Shown piece by piece: positions 1 through 7,780 of a stretch of 64,000 nucleotides of DNA (the first letter of the stretch is position 1; every line of letters starts with the position of its first letter). Location: positions 42,571 through 106,570 of the forward strand of contig JAQUVD010000008.1 in NCBI GenBank assembly GCA_028693555.1, written 5' to 3'. This DNA is from Hespellia sp. (GTDB lineage: Bacteria > Bacillota > Clostridia > Lachnospirales > Lachnospiraceae). Position numbers and translations under genes: made by a program. A model generated the notes under the pieces. It did not search any database. It saw only the letters and a program-made list of their open reading frames with translations, and was not told the DNA's origin.

Positions 1-2
1 TA

Positions 3-1469
3 AGGGCACTTATCTATACGGTTGTAGCGGCGTGCGAAGCAATTATTCGTGTCGTTGGAGATTTTGATAATGCATCCATCATCCTACTTTGTTTTGCTGT
101 GGGAGGAATGGTTGCGGTGATCAATAAAACGGGCGGGTTTCAGGCACTTGCGGAGAAACTGATTAAGAGGATTAAGACGGCGAAGGGGGCAGGATACATC
201 GGGGAATTATTGGGATGCATCATCTTCTTCGATGATTATGCCAACAGCCTGATTATCGGACCACTGATGCAGCCACTCACGGATAAATTAAAGGTTTCAA
301 GAGAAAAGCTGGCATTTATCGTGGATTCTACTGCGGCACCGGTTGCGGGAATGGCAGTGATCTCCAGCTGGGTTGCAGCGGAGGTTGGAATTATCGATGA
401 AGGCTTAAAAGTGGTCGGTCAGGACGCTTCGGCCTATAATCTGTTTTTGGGAAGCATCCCATTTTGCTTTTATAACATTTTCTGCCTGATTTTGATGTTC
501 GCAGTCACGACAACGGGAAGAGAATTTGGTCCCATGTTAAAGGCGGAAAGACGCGCGCAAAAAGGACAGCCGGTGAACCATGCACAGGACGAACAGGAAA
601 CAAGTATTATGGATATGGAAGCATTTCAGGCAAAAGAAGGAATCAAGACCAATATTTTCACGGCGCTTGTTCCGATTGTACTGATGATTGTATTATCTTT
701 TGTTGGATTTTATTTTGATGGATTTCAAAACAGTGTGGATATGGGTGTGCTTGCAAACGATGCCCCGTTTAACTTTACCACACTTCGAATTGCAATTGGA
801 AATGCGAACACGGCCCTGATGATGTTCATTGCCACGATTGTTGCAAGCGGAGCTGCAATCATCATGGGGAAACGAATCGACTGCTTTACCCTTCGTGAGG
901 GCGTGGATGTCTTTTTAGAGGGCGTGAAATCTCTGATGCTGACGGTTGTCATCTTGATTCTCGCATGGGCCATGTCAGATGCGGTGAACAGTCTTGGAAC
1001 CTGCTATTATCTGGTCGAGGTATTAAACTCAGGTGTGCCATACTGGCTCATTCCGACTTTGGTTTTTCTTACGTGCTGTGCAATCTCATTTGCAGTGGGA
1101 AGTTATGGAACCATGTTCATTGTGATGCCCATTGTAGTTCCGATTGCATATAATTTCTATGGTCAGGGTGCATTTGCGGGAAATCCCAATGCATATATCA
1201 GCATGTGTATTGCATCGGTTCTGGCAGGCTCCATCTTCGGAGATCACTGCTCACCAATCACAGATACGACAATTCTGTCAAGTATTGGGGCAGGCTGCAA
1301 CAACATGGATCATGTGAAATCACAGATTCCGTATGCTGTGGCGGCAGCAGCAATTGCGGTGCTGTGCGGAACGCTTCCGGCAGCGTTTGGAATCTCACCG
1401 GTGATTTTGATAATCTGTGGTACGGCGGCATGCTTTATTGTCATGCGTGTTATAGGCAAGAAGATTTGA
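3..1469 (+). CDS. nhaC: Na+/H+ antiporter, NhaC family (5' end missing)
   Basis: This polytopic membrane protein would exchange Na+ for H+ across the cytoplasmic membrane. The frame is open to the left edge of the window, so the N-terminus is missing; 488 residues are visible. A shorter reading from GTG at 99 is possible but would start inside a conserved membrane segment. Visible support includes the conserved segment FFDDYANSLIIGP, then STAAPVAGMAVISSW, and near the C-terminus a stretch with GDHCSPITDTT, all typical of NhaC-type carriers (COG1757). Hydrophobic segments alternate with short polar loops throughout. The stop codon overlaps the -35 box of the next operon, so the following regulator is probably transcribed separately. 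Substrate ions are inferred from the family only. Confidence 0.88.
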   Translation, partial: RALIYTVVAACEAIIRVVGDFDNASIILLCFAVGGMVAVINKTGGFQALAEKLIKRIKTAKGAGYIGELLGCIIFFDDYANSLIIGPLMQPLTDKLKVSREKLAFIVDSTAAPVAGMAVISSWVAAEVGIIDEGLKVVGQDASAYNLFLGSIPFCFYNIFCLILMFAVTTTGREFGPMLKAERRAQKGQPVNHAQDEQETSIMDMEAFQAKEGIKTNIFTALVPIVLMIVLSFVGFYFDGFQNSVDMGVLANDAPFNFTTLRIAIGNANTALMMFIATIVASGAAIIMGKRIDCFTLREGVDVFLEGVKSLMLTVVILILAWAMSDAVNSLGTCYYLVEVLNSGVPYWLIPTLVFLTCCAISFAVGSYGTMFIVMPIVVPIAYNFYGQGAFAGNPNAYISMCIASVLAGSIFGDHCSPITDTTILSSIGAGCNNMDHVKSQIPYAVAAAAIAVLCGTLPAAFGISPVILIICGTAACFIVMRVIGKKI

Positions 1470-1494
1470 AAAATGGAAGACAAGTATGTATAAT
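1466..1494 (+). promoter_or_regulatory. Sigma-A type promoter for the LytTR/GHKL operon
   Basis: TTGAAA (1466-1471) and TATAAT (1489-1494) are separated by 17 bases, a near-consensus promoter. It overlaps the antiporter stop codon and lies about 30 bases before the regulator start. Confidence 0.7.
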
Positions 1495-1523
1495 ATAATA
1501 CAAAAATCGTGAGGACAGGAAGT

Positions 1524-2240
1524 ATGTATTATATAGGAATATGTGATGACGAGAAGAGCACTTGTGCGCAAATCGAAAATATGGTTTATGACTTTTTTGA
1601 AAAAAAGGGCATTCAGGTAGAAGTGGAAGTATGGTATACAGGTGAAGAATTATGCAAATACTTACAGAAAGATATGGTTGATATATTGTTCTTGGATATC
1701 CAACTGGTGAGCACAGACGGAATTGAAATCGGAAAATATATTAGAAATGGACTTAGAAATATGGAGACGTCTATTATTTATATTTCTTCTGAAAGTAATT
1801 ATGCAATGCAGTTGTTTGAGATACAGCCATTGGATTTTTTGATAAAGCCATTATATCAAAACAAAATAGATGCAATATTAATGAGAGCATTAAAAACATG
1901 TGAATTGAAAAATCAGATGTTTGAATATTATTCCAAAGGAATTTTTTTCAGAGTGCCATTTAAAGACATACTATACTTTAATAGTCAAAACAAGAAAATT
2001 AATATAGTAATGAAAAACGATGTAATACAGTTTAACGGTAAAATCAGAGATATCGTGAAACATGTACCACATAATTTCACACTAATTCATCAGTCGTATC
2101 TAATTAATTTGGATTATATAATAGAGTGTTCTTATGAAGTCGTAAAAATGTATGATGGATCACTGCTAAACATAAGCCAGCCCTATAGAAAAAAGGTTAG
2201 AGAGAAACTAAAGAACTATGAGTGGGAGTGTATAAGATGA
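1524..2240 (+). CDS. LytTR-family response regulator (AgrA-like)
   Basis: This 238-residue response regulator has an N-terminal receiver domain (about 1-120; acidic pocket CDDE at 7-10, phospho-acceptor Asp58 in LFLD, Lys in LIKPLY) and a C-terminal LytTR DNA-binding domain (about 140-238). The start at ATG 1524 is chosen over GTG 1509 because AGGACAGGA lies just upstream of it and the receiver begins there. Its stop overlaps the kinase start by four bases (ATGA), so the two are co-translated partners. LytTR regulators of this type usually control peptide-sensing, bacteriocin or surface genes in Firmicutes; the regulon here is unknown. The gene is clearly AT-richer than the antiporter before it. 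Confidence 0.9.
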   Translation: MYYIGICDDEKSTCAQIENMVYDFFEKKGIQVEVEVWYTGEELCKYLQKDMVDILFLDIQLVSTDGIEIGKYIRNGLRNMETSIIYISSESNYAMQLFEIQPLDFLIKPLYQNKIDAILMRALKTCELKNQMFEYYSKGIFFRVPFKDILYFNSQNKKINIVMKNDVIQFNGKIRDIVKHVPHNFTLIHQSYLINLDYIIECSYEVVKMYDGSLLNISQPYRKKVREKLKNYEWECIR

Positions 2241-3538
2241 TGGTTGATATTATAACTGCAATAAGTACAAATTTATTTAGAACATTCTTGATTAAACGAT
2301 TCATGTCTATATTCTACGATACTGACTCCGAAAACAAAAAAACGAGTACTCTTTTTTATACTTTGTTTTATCTCGTTACAACAACGGTATATTTAGTATT
2401 TCACTATCCTCCGATTAATATTATTATAAATATTGCAATGATATATCTCATCTCTCTCTCATACTTTTCGGACTATAGAAAGAAGATATTAGTGACATTT
2501 CTTATATATTCAATTAATATGATATGCGATATTTTATCCGTTTTCCTATTTTCGAATTATGTAATAGGTCAACCATATAATGTGATTTCAGCATATATTA
2601 CAGTGTTCTTAATTTTCATATGTGAATTCATACTTGAAAGATGTATTGAAATAAATGGAAAGGAAAAGCAATTTCCACCATACTGGTCTTTTATATTGAT
2701 CATACCAATCATAAGTATATTGATGCTGTCTTATTTGCTTATGGAAAATTTGAATAAAAGAATTCTTTTTATAATTGAAAGTAGCGGAATGCTTTGTATT
2801 AACATGTTGATTTTCTTTTTATACAATGTATTAGTGGATGCATATACCAAATTAGAAGAGAGTCTGATGTATGAAAAACAAGTTAGACAGTATTCAAATC
2901 AGTTAGATATAATGATGCAAACAGAGAATAAAATAAGGGCATTGCAGCATGATATGAAGCATCATTTAATTGAATTACTATCTTTGGCACGAGAAAGCAA
3001 TAACAATCTAAATATAGAAGAATACATTTTGAATATGAAGGAATTTATAAGTAACCATCGTGAATATACTCATTCTGGAAACAAAGATGTTGATAGTGTG
3101 CTGAATTATATGATTCAGCAAGCTGAACAGAAACTGAAAAAAGTAGAATACAAAATCAGTATTCCGGAAGAATTAGATATGCGATCATTTGACCTAAATA
3201 TGATTTTGGGAAACCTATTGGAAAATGCTATTGAGGCAGCAGTTAATTCAACAGAAAAAGAGTTGTCAATTACTATTGATTATAAAAAAGGAATTTTATT
3301 TTTAGAAGTTTGGAATAGCTATAACGGAAAAATAATAAAAAGAAATGGACACTATATGACAACAAAAGAAAATATAGCCAGTCATGGAATCGGTTTGGAA
3401 AACGTAAAAAAGGTAGTAGAAAATCACAATGGAACGATGGACGTGCTATATGATAAAAACACATTCGATATAAAAATCATGTTATATACATTCAAATTAC
3501 GCCATAAAATATATGAATTTCGCAATTTACAGGTCTGA
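2237..3538 (+). CDS. GHKL sensor histidine kinase (AgrC-like)
   Basis: A 433-residue membrane kinase, partner of the LytTR regulator. The first ~200 residues form several hydrophobic segments, the usual sensor of AgrC-like kinases. After a short coiled segment comes a phospho-acceptor region with HDMKHH, then a GHKL ATPase domain with the N-box NLLENAIEAA and a G-box around HGIGLENVKK. The start at ATG 2237 overlaps the preceding stop (ATGA) and has GGGAG at 2224-2228. AgrC-type kinases often sense secreted peptides, but no small peptide gene or AgrB-like protease was recognised next to it. Base composition is AT-rich like its partner. Confidence 0.88.
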   Translation: MMVDIITAISTNLFRTFLIKRFMSIFYDTDSENKKTSTLFYTLFYLVTTTVYLVFHYPPINIIINIAMIYLISLSYFSDYRKKILVTFLIYSINMICDILSVFLFSNYVIGQPYNVISAYITVFLIFICEFILERCIEINGKEKQFPPYWSFILIIPIISILMLSYLLMENLNKRILFIIESSGMLCINMLIFFLYNVLVDAYTKLEESLMYEKQVRQYSNQLDIMMQTENKIRALQHDMKHHLIELLSLARESNNNLNIEEYILNMKEFISNHREYTHSGNKDVDSVLNYMIQQAEQKLKKVEYKISIPEELDMRSFDLNMILGNLLENAIEAAVNSTEKELSITIDYKKGILFLEVWNSYNGKIIKRNGHYMTTKENIASHGIGLENVKKVVENHNGTMDVLYDKNTFDIKIMLYTFKLRHKIYEFRNLQV

Positions 3539-3621
3539 TAAAGAGTTTGTGATAAGATATCTTTATATCAAAGATTTATAGAAGAGCAGTCTGTCTTATA
3601 GATTTAACTGGGAGGTTTTGA

Positions 3622-4449
3622 ATGAGAAAATTAGTGATATTTATTGCAGTCATATTAAGTTTTGCGAGCATAAGTTTGAGCGGATGTATGAGAAAAAATC
3701 AGATAAGTAGAAATAAGTTCATTAGAGTCTTATCAACAGACAATATGGAAGAAGGTGTTATTGAAGATACAAATAATATAGAAAAATTCATTGACAATTT
3801 AAAAATGGATGAGTGGAAATATGTTGAAAGAGAAGTCCCGGAAAAAGATATTAGAACTTTTGAGATTTTTGAAAAGGTAGACGACGAGTACATTCGGAAA
3901 GATAGTTATTTTCTTTTTAAGGATGGTGATAGTTATTATATCTCGCAGGAGAATGATGTAATATCAATACCAGATAGTACCGGAAAATTTTTGACTTCTT
4001 TGAATGGTGTGCAGATTAATACTTCACATACTTCTGAAGACATATTAAACAAATGGGAACTTCCAATAGAGAATCAAGATTTTTTGGAAGATGAAACGGA
4101 AAATGAAAATACATTACATAGAAGTAACATAAAAAAAATAATCGCATTAGACAAAAATGGAAAAAAAATCAAGGAAATATCAAATAAAAATGAAATTTTG
4201 AAAATGATTAATGGAATCAATTTGTATGAAAATAATCAAATTGAAACAATGAGTGAAGAAGTTGAATTAGTGGGCAGTTTAATTTTTTATGCCGTCCAAG
4301 ATGAACAACTCAGTGAAATGTATAGAGTGGAGCTGTATAAAAGCAATAAATATTATTTAAAAGAAATCATTCCAGAAAATGATAAAGGAAATAAAGAGTA
4401 TATAGAATATTATACCGTGCCAGAAAGTATAAAATCTTATTTCAGATAG
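3622..4449 (+). CDS. Predicted lipoprotein of unknown function
   Basis: This 275-residue protein has an N-terminal signal sequence with a lipobox ending in LSGC (Cys22), so it is probably anchored on the outer face of the membrane. The rest is hydrophilic and rich in Lys, Glu, Asn and Ile, with no catalytic motif recognised. GGGAGG at 3610-3615 supports ATG 3622. It follows the LytTR/GHKL pair by 83 bases on the same strand and shares its low GC content, so it may be a target or sensory accessory of that system; this is inference. I do not recognise a family. Confidence 0.75.
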   Translation: MRKLVIFIAVILSFASISLSGCMRKNQISRNKFIRVLSTDNMEEGVIEDTNNIEKFIDNLKMDEWKYVEREVPEKDIRTFEIFEKVDDEYIRKDSYFLFKDGDSYYISQENDVISIPDSTGKFLTSLNGVQINTSHTSEDILNKWELPIENQDFLEDETENENTLHRSNIKKIIALDKNGKKIKEISNKNEILKMINGINLYENNQIETMSEEVELVGSLIFYAVQDEQLSEMYRVELYKSNKYYLKEIIPENDKGNKEYIEYYTVPESIKSYFR

Positions 4450-4532
4450 AAATTATAGCAGAGATTAATAAAGGATGTGGCATTTAGAAAAAGAACAGAT
4501 GAAAAGTAAATATGGGATTTGTATAGGTTATC

Positions 4533-4541
4533 TGTTATAAT
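4533..4541 (+). promoter_or_regulatory. Extended -10 promoter before the DUF3990 gene
   Basis: TGT followed directly by TATAAT (4536-4541) forms an extended -10 element. The region 17 bases upstream has no good -35 box, which fits an extended -10 promoter. It lies about 50 bases before the DUF3990 start. Confidence 0.5.
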
Positions 4542-4592
4542 ATACATGGCTATACCGAGGGTACGATAAGTGATATAAAAGGAGCAGCGCTT

Positions 4593-5279
4593 ATGGATGG
4601 GAACAAAGTTGAAATATTTCATGGATCAGAAGAAAAAATCCGGATACCCCAGTTTGGAGTCGGAAAAAATACAAATGATTATGGAAGAGGATTCTACTGT
4701 ACGCAAAATATAGAGCTTGCAAAAGAATGGGCCTGCTCTAATGGTTATGATGGATATGCAAACAAATATGAGTTTGATATGAATGGACTTCGGGTTTTGA
4801 AGCTGAATAGTCCTTCTTATAGCGTTCTTAACTGGCTTGCAATTCTGGCAGACAATCGAACCTACTGGGAAAGAAGTTCTATTTCAGAAAATGCAAAAAA
4901 TTATCTGCATGAACATTTCCTTATTGATATTTCAGAATTTGACGTTATTATTGGATATAGGGCAGATGATTCCTATTTCACTTTTGCAAAGAACTTTGTC
5001 GCAAATGGAATCTCTTTACATCAGCTCCAAGAGGCAATGAAACTGGGGAAGCTGGGAGAACAAATTGTTCTGAAAAGCCCAAAGGCTTTTGACCGAATCA
5101 GATTTATAGATGCAGATAAAGCGCAGGCGGAGTTATATTATGAAAGAAAAATAGCAAGAGATAGAATGGCTCGGACTGAATACCGAAAAAATGTCAGGGC
5201 AAATCCCCAAAACAATGGTCTATTGATGATTGATATCATAAGGGAGGGAATGGTAGATGGAGATCCGCGCTTATTGTGA
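4593..5279 (+). CDS. DUF3990 protein with ADP-ribosyltransferase-like motifs
   Basis: A 228-residue soluble protein recognised as DUF3990. The sequence shows an order of motifs like the H-Y-E class of ADP-ribosyltransferases: His10 in FHGS, Tyr35 in YGRGFYCTQ, and Glu156 in GEQIVLKS followed by a hydrophobic strand. In PARP-type enzymes the equivalents are HGS/HGT, GxGIYF and NEYIVY. I infer NAD-dependent ADP-ribosyl transfer, but the biochemical role of DUF3990 is not something I can confirm. GGAG at 4581-4584 supports the start. The C-terminus overlaps the next gene by 23 bases, so the two are translated together, and the pair looks like a toxin-antitoxin or effector-immunity arrangement. 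Confidence 0.82.
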   Translation: MDGNKVEIFHGSEEKIRIPQFGVGKNTNDYGRGFYCTQNIELAKEWACSNGYDGYANKYEFDMNGLRVLKLNSPSYSVLNWLAILADNRTYWERSSISENAKNYLHEHFLIDISEFDVIIGYRADDSYFTFAKNFVANGISLHQLQEAMKLGKLGEQIVLKSPKAFDRIRFIDADKAQAELYYERKIARDRMARTEYRKNVRANPQNNGLLMIDIIREGMVDGDPRLL

Positions 5280-5898
5280 TGAATATTTAGATGATGCACA
5301 GGATACATTGGGGAACATGATGGATTATGCATTGAATATATGTATGCTGGATGGAGAAGATTTTTTTCATATGTTTATCAGTTCCGGAATTGCGGAGCAG
5401 TTTGAACATGGAAACCCCAAATATCTTTCGGGAATGACCGGAGGAGAGATCGTCAAAGAAATAATGTTTCGCACAAAAAAAGTAGAATTACAGGAGCTGG
5501 AGGAGTACTATCTGGACAAGACACCGGAATATTGGTGTGGCTGGATTTTGGCATATTACCAGTGGAAGACTTGCAGAAGTTTCAAGAAGATACTGCAGGT
5601 TATTACGGTACAGGATATTTTGTATATGTATCCTACACAGCACGAAGCGGATGAAGAGCATTTTGTGTCTGTATTGAACCGGATTTTTCAAAAAAGGCAT
5701 ACGGAGACCTATTTAAAGCAAAAGATGGAGAATCTGAAAGTAAGCGCAGAAGAGTTATCGAGACAAACGGAAGTTCCAGAGGAGTTGATATTAGCATTGA
5801 TGCAAGATTTTTCTGAGATAAAAAAAGTGGATGCATTGACCTTGTATAAGATTTCGAGGGTATTACAATGTGATATGGAAGATATAATGGAAGTTTGA
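5257..5898 (+). CDS. HTH-containing partner of the DUF3990 protein (putative antitoxin)
   Basis: A 213-residue protein starting inside the 3' end of the DUF3990 gene; AGGGAGGG at 5241-5248 gives an 8-base spacing to ATG 5257. The last ~55 residues look like an Xre-type helix-turn-helix (the segment from VSAEELSRQTEVPEEL to the end). The N-terminal ~150 residues are acidic and aromatic-rich without a domain I can name. Overlap with an ART-like gene suggests an antitoxin that binds its partner and may autoregulate the operon; this is inference from layout. Alternatively it is a regulator that recruits the DUF3990 protein. Confidence 0.7.
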   Translation: MEIRAYCDEYLDDAQDTLGNMMDYALNICMLDGEDFFHMFISSGIAEQFEHGNPKYLSGMTGGEIVKEIMFRTKKVELQELEEYYLDKTPEYWCGWILAYYQWKTCRSFKKILQVITVQDILYMYPTQHEADEEHFVSVLNRIFQKRHTETYLKQKMENLKVSAEELSRQTEVPEELILALMQDFSEIKKVDALTLYKISRVLQCDMEDIMEV

Positions 5899-5904
5899 TA
5901 TTTT

Positions 5905-5985
5905 GGGGCTGTAAAAAAGTCTCTAATTAAAAATCGACAGTTCTGCGTGATTTTTAATTAGAGATTTTTTTACAGCCCCTTTTTA
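5905..5985. terminator. Long palindrome, probable bidirectional terminator
   Basis: Arms 5905-5935 and 5949-5979 are almost perfectly complementary over about 31 bases, with GGGGCTGTAAAAAA facing TTTTTTTACAGCCCC. It lies between the convergent DUF3990 operon and pyrI and has T-runs on both strands. The arm length exceeds an ordinary terminator. Confidence 0.75.
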
Positions 5986-6034
5986 TAACTTACTATTTAT
6001 AATGGCGGTAGTCCCTTTTGAATGGACAAAATAA

Positions 6035-6475
6035 TCAATGTCTGTGATACTGCTCTTCGCAATATTTACAACGATAAGTCTTCGTCTCTGCATCGGAGAG
6101 GAAGAATACATGATCCAGTTCCTGTTCGATGGAGGTGATACAACGAGGATTCTTGCACTTGATTACATTCTTGATCTCTTTTGGAAGTGTTAAAATCTGT
6201 TTTTCGACAATGGTCTCATTGCGGATGATATTTACTGTAATGGTGTGATCAATGAAGCCAAGAATGTCTAAATCAATATTTTCAACCGGAGATTCAATTT
6301 TCAAAATATCTTTCTTGCCTAATTTACCACTTCTGGCATTCTTGATGATTGCGACACAGCAATCCATCTGATCTAAATGGAGATACTTGTAGATCTCCAT
6401 ACTTTTACCGGCTGGGATATGATCGAGTACAACACCTTCCGATATCTTACCGACGTTTAATCTATTTTCTACCAT
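6035..6475 (-). CDS. pyrI: Aspartate carbamoyltransferase regulatory chain
   Basis: The 146-residue regulatory subunit of aspartate transcarbamoylase, which binds CTP/ATP and adjusts the catalytic PyrB trimers. The N-terminal nucleotide-binding domain is followed by a zinc domain with Cys107, Cys112, Cys136 and Cys139 (CKNPRC and CKYC), the full set of ligands that contact PyrB. Length is close to the usual ~150. It lies 35 bases downstream of pyrB on the same strand, forming pyrBI. A PyrBI holoenzyme implies allosteric control of pyrimidine synthesis, as in enterics and many Clostridia, rather than the PyrR-only arrangement of Bacillus. Confidence 0.96.
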   Translation of the reverse strand: MVENRLNVGKISEGVVLDHIPAGKSMEIYKYLHLDQMDCCVAIIKNARSGKLGKKDILKIESPVENIDLDILGFIDHTITVNIIRNETIVEKQILTLPKEIKNVIKCKNPRCITSIEQELDHVFFLSDAETKTYRCKYCEEQYHRH

Positions 6476-6510
6476 AATAATGTCCTTTCTTAAGATAAGC
6501 TGATTATAGG

Positions 6511-7431
6511 TTAATCCACATGGATGTCTAATAAAGTGAGGATGAGAGCCATGCGGACATATACACCGTACTGTACCTGTCTGAAATATGCTGCGCGTGG
6601 GTCCTCATCGACTTCAACAGAGATCTCATTTACACGTGGAAGCGGATGAAGTACATACATGTCGTCTTTTGCCAGTTTCATCTTCTCTTTATTCAGCACA
6701 TAGAAATCTTTCATTCTTAAATATTCTTCTTCATTGAAGAAACGTTCTTTCTGAACACGTGTCATATAAAGAATATCAAGTTTTGGAAGCGCATCTTCTA
6801 AGCGAACGACCTCTTCATATGGCGTATTGTTTTTGTCTAAGACATCTTCTCTTACATAACTTGGAATTCTAAGCTCTTCCGGAGAAATAAGGACAAATTT
6901 GATCCCGGTATAGCGAACCATTGCGTTGATAAGTGAATGAACGGTTCTGCCGAACTTTAAGTCACCACAGACTCCAATTGTCATATTGTCTAAACGCCCT
7001 TTTAAGTTGAGGATGGTAAGCAAATCTGTCAGCGTCTGTGTAGGATGCTGATGTCCGCCATCACCGGCGTTGATGATTGGAATTGGTGATTTTCTGGATG
7101 CAACATATGAGGAGCCTTCTTTTGGATGTCTCATAGCAGCAATATCAGCATAACATGCGATTGTTTGAATGGTATCGCTTACGCTTTCACCCTTTGCGGC
7201 CGAACTGGAGTCTGCGCTTGAAAAGCCCATGATATTGCCGCCGAGATTCAGCATTGCCGCTTCGTGACTGAGTCTTGTTCTCGTACTTGGCTCATAGAAC
7301 AGAGTGGCTAATGTTTTTCCATCACAGGCATGTTTGAATTTGTCAGGGTTTCTCTCAATCTCCTGAGCGAGCTGCAGCAGATTCTTAAGCTCATCAGTTG
7401 TTAAGTCCAAAGGACTGATTAAATGTCTCAT
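6511..7431 (-). CDS. pyrB: Aspartate carbamoyltransferase catalytic chain
   Basis: This 306-residue enzyme condenses carbamoyl phosphate and aspartate to N-carbamoyl-aspartate, the committed step of pyrimidine synthesis. The carbamoyl-phosphate motif STRTR (about 49-53, in FYEPSTRTR), the aspartate-domain segment with HPTQTLTDL and the C-terminal HPLPR motif are all intact. AGAGG precedes the ATG on the minus strand. It is the first gene of pyrBI and has a sigma-A promoter at 7475-7503. No PyrR-type anti-terminator leader was recognised upstream. Confidence 0.97.
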   Translation of the reverse strand: MRHLISPLDLTTDELKNLLQLAQEIERNPDKFKHACDGKTLATLFYEPSTRTRLSHEAAMLNLGGNIMGFSSADSSSAAKGESVSDTIQTIACYADIAAMRHPKEGSSYVASRKSPIPIINAGDGGHQHPTQTLTDLLTILNLKGRLDNMTIGVCGDLKFGRTVHSLINAMVRYTGIKFVLISPEELRIPSYVREDVLDKNNTPYEEVVRLEDALPKLDILYMTRVQKERFFNEEEYLRMKDFYVLNKEKMKLAKDDMYVLHPLPRVNEISVEVDEDPRAAYFRQVQYGVYVRMALILTLLDIHVD

Positions 7432-7474
7432 TGTAAACCTCTTTTCTTGTATTGTTGGTTTTTTGCTATTATCT

Positions 7475-7503
7475 ATCTTAACAAATGTGAAATTAGTTGT
7501 AAA
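7475..7503 (-). promoter_or_regulatory. Probable pyrBI promoter
   Basis: On the minus strand, TTTACA (7498-7503) and TAAGAT (7475-7480) are 17 bases apart, about 45 bases before the pyrB start. The hppA promoter fires in the opposite direction from the same intergenic region. Confidence 0.55.
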
Positions 7504-7690
7504 TATAAATGCCTGCGAAAGTTCTAAACCTTTTGTTTTATTTTTCTAAACTTTGAGAGTAAGCGCGTGGCGATGTATATTCAATCTCTGCACAGTATGC
7601 TACAATATTGTTAATTTATACGAAAAAAGTAAGATTCATGCAAAGGTCTGTGATATATTTAACAAAAAAACAGATTGCACTCTAAAAAAC

Positions 7691-7720
7691 TTGCATAATC
7701 AGACTTTTTCCACGTATAAT
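7691..7720 (+). promoter_or_regulatory. hppA promoter
   Basis: TTGCAT (7691-7696), 18-base spacer and consensus TATAAT (7715-7720). Transcription would begin near 7727, about 54 bases before the hppA start. This also argues against the longer reading frame opening at 7553. Confidence 0.7.
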
Positions 7721-7735
7721 AGGGAAGTTATTATC

Positions 7736-7761
7736 TTAGATGGAAGGACTATACCATCTAA
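7736..7761 (+). promoter_or_regulatory. Leader hairpin before the hppA ribosome binding site
   Basis: TTAGATGG (7736-7743) and CCATCTAA (7754-7761) are perfect complements with a 10-base loop, followed by an A-run and then GGGAGG (7766-7771). It sits at the very 5' end of the predicted transcript and may stabilise the mRNA or modulate translation. Confidence 0.5.
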
Positions 7762-7780
7762 AAAAGGGAGGAATCAAAAA

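Noticed and set aside
7553..7780. N-terminal extension of the pyrophosphatase
   Set aside because: The promoter at 7691-7720 and ribosome site at 7766 lie inside it, so it is not translated.
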